From the NCBI GenBank assembly GCA_034434895.1, contig DAOTYI010000211.1, forward strand, positions 1 to 22,174: a stretch of 22,174 nt of DNA. The letters run 5' to 3'. Source of the DNA: DAOTXL01 sp034434895. Its GTDB lineage: Bacteria; Chloroflexota; Anaerolineae; JAAYZQ01. The notes beneath the pieces are model-generated. The model was not told where the DNA came from and ran no database searches. It was given only the letters and a program-made list of their open reading frames with translations. The position numbers and the translations under genes were made by a program. Of the stretch, positions 15,983-22,174 are shown in pieces. Within the stretch, counting starts at the first letter, position 1. Every line of letters starts with the position of its first letter.

Positions 15983-17197
15983 TTAGCCCGTCGGGGATCC
16001 TGCCGACAGATTGGCTTTCAATTTCTCCCAGGACTCCTGGGCTTTCTCGAGCCAGAGGAGCCCGTGTCCCACAAGGCCGGTGATCCCGATAGCCCCTATA
16101 AAAATGGCGGCGGCGTTTACCACGAGAGCAATACAGCCGATCGCTCCCTGCAGACGGGCAGCATGGCTCTCCCTCTGGGTGCTGAAATATAGAGGAGCAG
16201 AGGCAGGAGAAGAAGCTGGGACCTGGGCTCTTACTTCAAGTCTCCAGGCATTCAGTTGCTCACTGTCAATCAAGATCGGCCACTGGTATTCCAGGATAAA
16301 GACATTGCGGATCCGGTTCGATAGCTCCTGGATAACCCTTCCCTTGTTCTTAACATGCTCTAGAATCCGCTTCCTGTTTTCATTCCACCCAACAGCCGAC
16401 GGATCGGGCAGGGGGTCCGGAACAGGCCCAAGGCATATAACCTCTCCACCGGCCTGACGGATCCCGTCCCTGGCAGGCTCATAAGACTGACCCACATCAA
16501 CGATTACAACAGGAATGTTCTTATCATTTTCGAACCTGTATTCGTTTTCGGTTACAGGCTCCTTTTGCCAGCGCAGAATCACCGCGATCCGCGGGAGCGA
16601 AGAGTCTTCATTCAGCCACTTGTTCAAGCGCTCCGTATTTGACTTTTTTACCGCCATGTCCGGGAGTGCAAGAACAAACTGATTGAATAACCTATCTTCA
16701 TCGGTAGAGACAGGGAAAGACCCCACGGCCACACGGCCCCAGTCCGTTTGCTCAGGATCCCCTTTGAAGTTAAACAGAGACAAGAGCCCTTCCCATACCA
16801 GAGCAAGATAATAGTAGCTGCTCGCCGGATCGCCTGGGGGAGCGGTCAACAGATCAGGAGCCAGATCGGCCATCCAAAAAACCTCAAGGTTTGTTCTGTC
16901 AGGTGTCAACTCCAGTGGTTTAGATTCCTGAACAAGCCTGTCTCCCTCTTTAAGGCTAAGGACAAATTGTGGCGGCTGTTGAGCAGGGCCTCTACAAGGG
17001 AGATACATCACATAAGCAGACGTAACCAGGCAGCCGCTTGAATCACACCGCGCCTCCACTCGATCTGAGGGATATAACCGGACCTGTGGAACACATGGAT
17101 TTCCCTCAGCCGACGCCAAAGAAGGATGCAGAGGCATGATCAATAAAACAACAATCGGTATAAGCGTGACAGGACGCAACCAACAACCTGTGAACAT
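15983..17197 (-). CDS. Exported protein with C-terminal membrane segment, unknown domain
   Basis: The 404-residue protein has a signal peptide (1-30, ending LASA). A Cys-rich start to the mature protein follows (Cys at 35, 51, 56 and 68, likely disulfides). The central region alternates hydrophobic strands and helices (AVILRW, IPVVIVDVG, GGEVICLG), a pattern that could be a Rossmann or divergent vWA fold without the MIDAS residues. A long hydrophobic stretch at about 351-382 anchors it, leaving about 20 residues inside. The ATG at 17197 has AAGGAGGT seven bases upstream; a GTG at 17215 in the same frame overlaps that site and is rejected. It follows the multi-pass protein gene by 38 bases, so co-transcription is likely. 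The family is not recognised. Confidence 0.75.
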   Translation of the reverse strand: MFTGCWLRPVTLIPIVVLLIMPLHPSLASAEGNPCVPQVRLYPSDRVEARCDSSGCLVTSAYVMYLPCRGPAQQPPQFVLSLKEGDRLVQESKPLELTPDRTNLEVFWMADLAPDLLTAPPGDPASSYYYLALVWEGLLSLFNFKGDPEQTDWGRVAVGSFPVSTDEDRLFNQFVLALPDMAVKKSNTERLNKWLNEDSSLPRIAVILRWQKEPVTENEYRFENDKNIPVVIVDVGQSYEPARDGIRQAGGEVICLGPVPDPLPDPSAVGWNENRKRILEHVKNKGRVIQELSNRIRNVFILEYQWPILIDSEQLNAWRLEVRAQVPASSPASAPLYFSTQRESHAARLQGAIGCIALVVNAAAIFIGAIGITGLVGHGLLWLEKAQESWEKLKANLSAGSPTG

Positions 17198-17203
17198 TGG
17201 ATC

Positions 17204-17211
17204 ACCTCCTT
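17204..17211 (-). promoter_or_regulatory. Ribosome binding site fixing the start at 17197
   Basis: AAGGAGGT on the minus strand is a near-perfect anti-16S match seven bases or fewer before ATG 17197. Confidence 0.75.
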
Positions 17212-17235
17212 GCACAATTCATCGAGTTCACCGTT

Positions 17236-17838
17236 TCATCCCTGGAGCCGACTCTCAGGAAAGTCTGTTGATGATCGCGCCAGGGCAACGTCCGTTCCTC
17301 CAGGCTGCCCGGCAGGAGAGGGAGGGGATGGAGGAGGCGAAGAAGGCGGCGAGGTCCCGTCCGAGGAAGCAGATCCCCCCTGGCCCTGCCACGGCTTCAG
17401 CCACCGATCCAAAAACCATATGAGAAGCGCCCCTCCCACAGCAGCGAAAGATCCCACCCCGAGCAGATAAGTCAACGACCGCACAGTGTGCAGCAGCAAT
17501 GTTACCTCACCAGGGAGCAGGCCCCCCAGTTGGCCAGGTCGCTGGCCGACACCTCCAGCACCTCCTGGGCAAGGCAGCAATGTTACTTCCAATACCCACA
17601 GTAAAATCTGAGGCCGGAAATATACCGCCACCACCAACCCCGGCCCAAGCCCAAAACCGATCAGAACAGCGCGCCACAACCAGACATAGCCAGGCTTGCT
17701 CCTGTTTCTTCGGAAACCGATCCCCGCCCCTACCCATGCCAGAAGGCCCAGCAGGCAGGGCAATATCATCCAGGGGGAGGCGAAAAACCCAAGCGAGCGA
17801 TTTTCACCCAACAGCCGCCAAAAATCTTGAGGTTGCAT
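17236..17838 (-). CDS. Small multi-pass membrane protein with Pro/Ser-rich tail
   Basis: The 200-residue protein has hydrophobic segments at about 18-42, 52-74, 78-90 (short) and 121-144. A Gly/Pro-rich loop (91-110) lies between the third and fourth. The last 45 residues are Pro, Ser and Gly-rich and probably disordered. Basic residues (FRRNRSK 42-48) after the first segment suggest that loop is inside. The ATG at 17838 has AGGAGG seven bases upstream, and the gene starts 15 bases after the stop of the pseudokinase gene. Such tight spacing indicates one transcript and perhaps a complex with that protein. No catalytic motif is seen and the family is not recognised. Confidence 0.75.
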   Translation of the reverse strand: MQPQDFWRLLGENRSLGFFASPWMILPCLLGLLAWVGAGIGFRRNRSKPGYVWLWRAVLIGFGLGPGLVVAVYFRPQILLWVLEVTLLPCPGGAGGVGQRPGQLGGLLPGEVTLLLHTVRSLTYLLGVGSFAAVGGALLIWFLDRWLKPWQGQGGSASSDGTSPPSSPPPSPPSPAGQPGGTDVALARSSTDFPESRLQG

Positions 17839-17853
17839 CCTATATCCTCCTGA

Positions 17854-20826
17854 TTATGGTTTGGAGGCCAGCAGGGTAATGCTCCAACCCCGCCAGCTTT
17901 GTCCCACCCGCGCAATAATCCGGGCCTTCGCCGGCAAAGGTCCGGCGGTGAACCGTGTACTGACCACACCATCTTGAACGATCCCTTCCCCTGGATCCAC
18001 GGTGCCTCCTTCTGCTTCAAATATAACCTGCACATAATTGACACCTTTCCCCGATGCATCCTGTACTGCGACTGTAATCATCGCCGTAGTGCTCACGGTC
18101 ATGGTCATCGGAGCCCCCACGAAAGTGATGCTCACAGGGCTGACTTCAGGTGTCACGGAAGGCGTTATGTCCACCACAGGACCTGTTGTTGCGGTGGTCA
18201 TTGAGGAGGCAGATGGGATCGGCCCAGGCGCCAAACCGTGAAGAGTTCCGGCTATCTGGGAGGTCATCCAACCTTGCCAGATCATCCAGCCCAAGGCCGC
18301 AATGATGAACATGACGAGTACCCCGATCGGCCATCCACGGCCGGAGCCGGCCCGAATTGTCGTCTGGAGCTTTTCCACCTGAGCTGTCAAATCGGTCACC
18401 TGACCTGGCAATTGTTCCATCTGTCCAAGCAATCGGTGCCAGGTCTGGGCAGGATCAGGGCTCGGTTTCCGGTCCGCCCCACCTGCTTCCAGCCTCTTCA
18501 GCGCCAATTCTGCATACTGCTGCGCTTCGAATGGTGCTTTTTTGCTGATCTGGACTGCCTGATAGCCCTGTCGGGCCAGATCTGCCAGGCCGGTCAGTCG
18601 CGCCTCATCGGCCAGGGCCAGGGTACGATCCCAAACCGTGAGCCTGCCGGCTGGCTGTTGCTCCGCCAGGCGAGCCAGCAAACGAGCTACCTGTCTCTCT
18701 TCTTCGTCAAACAGCTCCACACCGGCCTGCTGTGCCCGGAGCAGGATATCCCGCCGCTGTCCCCTATCTTCCGGCGATGTTGCCTCCCACTCGCGCTTGA
18801 GCATGGCCTGTCTGTCCAGCCACTGCCGCACCTCCTCCAGCCACCGGGTCACTTCCTGGCGCAATGACTGGACTGCCGGCAATGAGGTCGAGGTCAACCC
18901 GGCCACCCAATCTATCTGCCGCTGAAGCGTTTGCAGGGTTGTCATTGCCTGCCGCAAGCCAGCCGGTGTCCGGGTTTGGGTTGCAGCCTGAGCTGCCTGA
19001 AATTTGGGCTTCCAACACTCCTCGAATGCCCACCGGGGGGCTTCTGCCAGGGCTTGCTGAACCTCTGCTACCTGGCCGAAATAGCGCCGTAGCAGCCACC
19101 CGGCCGGTCCATCGGGATCGGCCCGCAACTGCTCCAGCAATTTCCGGCACATCTGATCTTGCCGAGATTGTCCCCATTCATCATCTGGAAAAGCACGCCT
19201 GAGTAAAGCCAGGCTCTCTAACGTCGCTTCCTCTCTGCCTGGTTCGCTCCAGGTCTTCTGAACCTGCTGTCTCAGACGAGCCAGATGCCACAGCCGTCGC
19301 GCCCGGGTCAATTCTTCCGATGGGTCAAGGGCCAGGCCAAGCGCCTTCTCGCTCAGCTCAATCGCCTGATCAAATCGCTCCCTCTCCAAAGCAGCCCGCC
19401 CTTCCGTCAGCAGGCGAAGGCTTGCACGCCGGCGATGAGTCTGCTCCAACAGGTGTTGCCAATGCCCCTCGACAGCGCCGATCACCGCTGCCAGTGAGGA
19501 GCGATAGGATACCTGCCGCAACAGAGTTAACGCCTTCTGATACTCAGCCGTAGCTTCCTCTCCCGCCTCCTCGAGCCGGTGGGCATGGACCAGCCGTTCG
19601 TGACCATGCAGGTCAGCCTGCAGGTCCAGGAACCCTTGGGGACGCAGATCGGCCGGCAATAAGGCCAGGGCTGCATCCCAGGTCTGACGGGCAGCCTCAT
19701 AGTGACCCTGGTCGGCCAGCCGCACAGCCGTCATCAACTCCGGCAGAACCGGCCGAACTACCCCCATCTGAGCCAGGGAAGCCTGAGCTGCCTGAGTCAG
19801 GGCCTGCCAGCGCCGGACCCGCAACCGCCCGCCGGATGTAAGGCCCGAGGAAGCCCAGGCCTGTTCCAACAGTTCCCAGGCCACCCTGAAACGGTTCAAT
19901 TCCAGGCTTTCCTGGGCTTCGGCCAGCCATCGTTCTGCCTGCTCCTCCCTCTGTTGGCTCAGTTCGGCCCGCAGAGCCAACCAATCAGCCGGCGGCACCG
20001 GCAGGCGGCGGCAGGCCAGATCGGCCGCCAGCAAGGCACGGGCCGGATCCCCGGCCTCGCGTCGCGCCAGGGCGATCAATTCCTCCGGCGGCCGCTCCCA
20101 ACGCCTCAGGTGTTGCTCCAGGTCGGTGTGCAATGCCTGAGCTGTTGAATAGCGACCAGCCGGGTCGGGATACAACACCCGCTCCAGGACGGTCTGCACA
20201 CCCAGACTCAGGAATTCCCAATAAGGATGGGACGACAGGGGCCGTATAGCCCGCTCCACCAGGTCCGGCAGCGGCGAACCCAGCCATAGCCGGTACCAGC
20301 CCTTCCCCCAAGCCAGCAGGTCTTCATCTGCCCGTTCCAGGCCAACCTGTACGGTCAGCCAGTTGAGGGCGAGCAGACACCCTGCCGAGGGGTCCCAGAA
20401 CAGACAGCCAGGGTCCTGATCCAGGCCGCTGCACCTTTCCTGATGGAGCAAGGTCAACAGGCGGGCATGCTGAACAGCCGCCCGCAAAGATCGCTCTTCA
20501 GACAGGCGTCCTCCTGCCTCAGCCTCGGCCCAGGATGCCAGAGAAAGGCCAGGGGGAGTATCCAGGACCAATGCCACCGCCCCATCGTCCAGGCCCCCTC
20601 GCCACAGGATGGCCGGAACTGCCGTCCTGTCGGCCTGAGCCAACGTCTGCAGAATCTCCGCTGCCCGCCCCAGCGCTCTCCTGGACTCAGGGTGAGCCTG
20701 TGGACCGACTAACAGCACCGTCGCTGCCTGGCCCGTGGTCAATGATTCGGCCCGGTAGACATCCGCCTCTCGCCAGGTGGTCAGCCAGCCGGTCAGGCGA
20801 TAACCGGCTACCTCCCGATCGGTCAT
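17854..20826 (-). CDS. Pseudokinase with helical repeats, one membrane segment and Ig-like domain
   Basis: The 990-residue protein starts with a degenerate protein-kinase fold (about 8-240). AGYRLTGWL and ADVYRAES recall the N-lobe of bacterial Ser/Thr kinases, and RYSTAQALHTDL recalls their last helix. The ATP-binding Lys (ATVLLV), the HRD loop (GLDQDPGCLF) and the DFG (LNW) are all missing, so phosphotransfer is unlikely. A long helical domain with TPR-like pieces spans about 245-800. One membrane segment (833-853) follows. A Ser/Thr/Pro linker leads to an invasin-like Ig domain (about 896-990) outside. Residues 537-710 match the start of the neighbouring upstream protein. The ATG at 20826 has AGGGAG six bases upstream; the TTG at 20886 overlaps the previous gene and is rejected. 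Probable role: scaffold or transmembrane signal relay. Confidence 0.85.
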   Translation of the reverse strand: MTDREVAGYRLTGWLTTWREADVYRAESLTTGQAATVLLVGPQAHPESRRALGRAAEILQTLAQADRTAVPAILWRGGLDDGAVALVLDTPPGLSLASWAEAEAGGRLSEERSLRAAVQHARLLTLLHQERCSGLDQDPGCLFWDPSAGCLLALNWLTVQVGLERADEDLLAWGKGWYRLWLGSPLPDLVERAIRPLSSHPYWEFLSLGVQTVLERVLYPDPAGRYSTAQALHTDLEQHLRRWERPPEELIALARREAGDPARALLAADLACRRLPVPPADWLALRAELSQQREEQAERWLAEAQESLELNRFRVAWELLEQAWASSGLTSGGRLRVRRWQALTQAAQASLAQMGVVRPVLPELMTAVRLADQGHYEAARQTWDAALALLPADLRPQGFLDLQADLHGHERLVHAHRLEEAGEEATAEYQKALTLLRQVSYRSSLAAVIGAVEGHWQHLLEQTHRRRASLRLLTEGRAALERERFDQAIELSEKALGLALDPSEELTRARRLWHLARLRQQVQKTWSEPGREEATLESLALLRRAFPDDEWGQSRQDQMCRKLLEQLRADPDGPAGWLLRRYFGQVAEVQQALAEAPRWAFEECWKPKFQAAQAATQTRTPAGLRQAMTTLQTLQRQIDWVAGLTSTSLPAVQSLRQEVTRWLEEVRQWLDRQAMLKREWEATSPEDRGQRRDILLRAQQAGVELFDEEERQVARLLARLAEQQPAGRLTVWDRTLALADEARLTGLADLARQGYQAVQISKKAPFEAQQYAELALKRLEAGGADRKPSPDPAQTWHRLLGQMEQLPGQVTDLTAQVEKLQTTIRAGSGRGWPIGVLVMFIIAALGWMIWQGWMTSQIAGTLHGLAPGPIPSASSMTTATTGPVVDITPSVTPEVSPVSITFVGAPMTMTVSTTAMITVAVQDASGKGVNYVQVIFEAEGGTVDPGEGIVQDGVVSTRFTAGPLPAKARIIARVGQSWRGWSITLLASKP

Positions 20827-20832
20827 GGGCAT

Positions 20833-20838
20833 CTCCCT
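20833..20838 (-). promoter_or_regulatory. Ribosome binding site fixing the start at 20826
   Basis: AGGGAG on the minus strand is six bases before ATG 20826. It makes a second in-frame ATG at 20832 too close to the site, and the distant TTG unnecessary. Confidence 0.6.
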
Positions 20839-20875
20839 GTTGGAACCCCCCTCTATCCTTGTCCCTGCCCCTCTA

Positions 20876-22174
20876 CTACTGAACAAGTTGATGCATGATG
20901 AACCAAACGATCAGATCAATCAAGATAACTATGAATAGAAGAACAGCAAAATGAACGGCTTTGGGAGACCATGCCTTTTCACCCGGCGGAAAAGAGACCG
21001 GCCGGCCGGCTTCCCCGAGCGTTCTTATCCACTCCTCCAGCCCGCCCAGCCTCCTTTGCAATTCCTCTAACCGGCGAAGGGCCCGTCCATAATCCTCGAT
21101 CAGTTGTCTCAGCCGCCTTCGGTTCTCCGCTTCCTGACGGAAAACCTGTTGGACCCTGCCCAACTCCGGATCCAGGCTTTTCAGGGATTGGCTGAGAGCC
21201 GCACGATAGGCACTGATTTTTTGCTCCGCTGCCAGTTGCGCCCGGTCTATTTCATCCAGAAAGTGCTTTTGCTCCTGAGCCAACTCCCCTCTTTTCTGGT
21301 TATACCAGTCCAGGCTTTGAGTAATTCCTCCCTTCTTCTGCTCCGATCCTTGATGAAAACACTGAACAAGACTGGCCACCTCTTGCTTCTGTTGCTCCAC
21401 AAACCGTTGAAATGAGTCCTTTGCCTCCAACACCCCCTGTTCTTGTTGCCCCACAAACTGTTGAAATGAGGCCTTTACATCCGACACCCCTTGCTCCTGT
21501 TGCTCCACAAACTGTTGAAATGAGTCCTTTGCCTCCGATACCCCCTGCTCTTGTTGCTCCACAAACTGTTGAATTGAGTCCTTTTGTTGTTCCACAAGCT
21601 GTCGAAGTTGACGGCCTGCCTCGGTCACTCTGTCCCATGCCTTCTTCAAGTCAGCTCCAACCCGGTTGATCAAATCTTCTGCCTCTTGCTTCTTCCGCTC
21701 CAGGCTCCTTTCCACCTCTTCCCGATCCCTCAAAAGGGTTCGGAGGCGCTCAATTTCCAGTTCTTGCCAGGTGAACCGGCTCATGCGGTCTATGGAAAAG
21801 AAGGGATCGTCAAAGATTTCAATGCCCTCTTTCCTGGCCCACTCCACTGCCTTATCTTGAAGCTGCCGATCCCCTTTCTGGTACTCCAGCGCTATCTGCC
21901 GCTGGAGCTGTTGCTTCCTTTCCAGAGCAGTGACCAGTGGTGTGATGATCGGATCAAGGGCTTGAAGGCCAGCATCCCTGGCCAATTGCTGGAGCTTCTC
22001 ACCCCGGTCCAACGCGGCCCTGACCTCGCCCGGCCGCCTGGCATCACGGGCCTGCCGCTCCAGGCCGGGCAGCAACATGCTGTCGATCAGGCCCTTCGCC
22101 TTTTTCCTTACCGCCTCGTGCTCGGGGAAGGAGCGGAGCAACTCCTGGAGCCTGGCCAACACCTGCTCCTCCGT
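20876..22174 (-). CDS. Coiled-coil protein with 18-residue repeats and C-terminal membrane anchor, 5' partial
   Basis: The frame is open through the window edge, and only the C-terminal part (about 432 residues) is present. Counting from a GTG at 22162, a helical domain covers 1-120 with the motif GIEIFDD (113-119). A long coiled coil follows (130-385) and contains four 18-residue repeats (195-266, QQFVEQQEQGV). A membrane segment lies at about 402-424 with a four-residue end. The GTG could have a GGAGG five bases upstream. However, homology to the pseudokinase protein (REEATLESLALLRRAFPDDE there, TEEQVLARLQELLRSFPEHE here) runs through the GTG to the edge, so the gene continues beyond it. 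It lies 49 bases upstream of the pseudokinase start. Likely a membrane-tethered cytosolic scaffold. Confidence 0.8.
   Translation of the reverse strand, partial: TEEQVLARLQELLRSFPEHEAVRKKAKGLIDSMLLPGLERQARDARRPGEVRAALDRGEKLQQLARDAGLQALDPIITPLVTALERKQQLQRQIALEYQKGDRQLQDKAVEWARKEGIEIFDDPFFSIDRMSRFTWQELEIERLRTLLRDREEVERSLERKKQEAEDLINRVGADLKKAWDRVTEAGRQLRQLVEQQKDSIQQFVEQQEQGVSEAKDSFQQFVEQQEQGVSDVKASFQQFVGQQEQGVLEAKDSFQRFVEQQKQEVASLVQCFHQGSEQKKGGITQSLDWYNQKRGELAQEQKHFLDEIDRAQLAAEQKISAYRAALSQSLKSLDPELGRVQQVFRQEAENRRRLRQLIEDYGRALRRLEELQRRLGGLEEWIRTLGEAGRPVSFPPGEKAWSPKAVHFAVLLFIVILIDLIVWFIMHQLVQ
21365..21580. repeat. Four tandem 54-bp repeats encoding 18-residue helical units
   Basis: Units recur every 54 bases (landmark GTTGCTCCACAAA or a variant at 21391, 21445, 21499 and 21553). 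They encode repeats of the form DSFQQFVEQQEQGVSEAK. Middle copies are nearly identical in DNA, pointing to recent expansion. The fourth coding unit (249-266) has diverged. Confidence 0.9.

Noticed and set aside
20827..20886. Longer TTG start for the pseudokinase gene
   Set aside because: It would overlap the preceding stop and lacks the AGGGAG spacing that the ATG at 20826 has.

Overview
The window is GC-rich bacterial DNA with ten protein-coding genes. All read on the minus strand, so transcription runs from the right edge towards position 1. The likely host is a Chloroflexota bacterium of the Anaerolineae/Caldilineae/Ardenticatenia kind. This is inferred from Pro/Thr linkers (TPTPTPT) between exported domains, strong AGGAGG-type ribosome binding sites, and the degenerate hairpin repeat families in the gaps (CACCGCAGAG...CTCTGCGGTG, and a CCTCACCCC.../GGGGTGAGG palindrome). 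No marker gene is present, so the assignment is tentative. There are no tRNA, rRNA, CRISPR or transposase genes, and no non-coding stretch exceeds 300 bases.

Layout in transcription order. (1) 22174-20876: 3' part of a coiled-coil protein with 18-residue repeats and a C-terminal membrane anchor. (2) 20826-17854: degenerate protein-kinase fold, long helical domain, one membrane segment, extracellular Ig-like domain. (3) 17838-17236: small multi-pass membrane protein. (4) 17197-15983: exported protein with a C-terminal membrane segment. (5) 15834-15082: two membrane segments, Pro/Thr linker, Ig-like domain. (6) 14978-12162: secreted vWA protein with one C-terminal membrane segment and a cytosolic tail. 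(7) 12100-8318: 1260-residue cytosolic tubulin/FtsZ-like protein. (8) 8127-1579: 2182-residue fusion of two extracellular vWA domains, an extracellular WD40-type beta-propeller with a CXXCH motif, and a cytosolic tubulin-like domain homologous to gene 7. (9) 1340-687: four-segment membrane protein. (10) 453-88: small coiled-coil protein, apparently frameshifted. Genes 1 to 5 are closely spaced. A 190-base gap with a nested inverted repeat separates genes 7 and 8, and genes 9 and 10 are each preceded by repeat-rich gaps of about 235 bases.

Reading as a system: nearly every component crosses or is predicted to contact the membrane. The outside carries adhesion or ligand-type domains (vWA, Ig-like, beta-propeller). 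The inside carries tubulin-like NTPase domains, a pseudokinase and coiled coils. The fusion in gene 8 ties the outside and inside modules into one chain. The cluster therefore looks like a transmembrane tubulin-like/vWA machine that couples an external event to a cytosolic polymer or switch. Membrane-remodelling systems combining FtsZ-like and vWA proteins have been proposed before on genomic grounds (Makarova and Koonin, 2010). The particular set here, with pseudokinase, propeller and a vWA-propeller-tubulin fusion, is not one I recognise as characterised. Function is inference.
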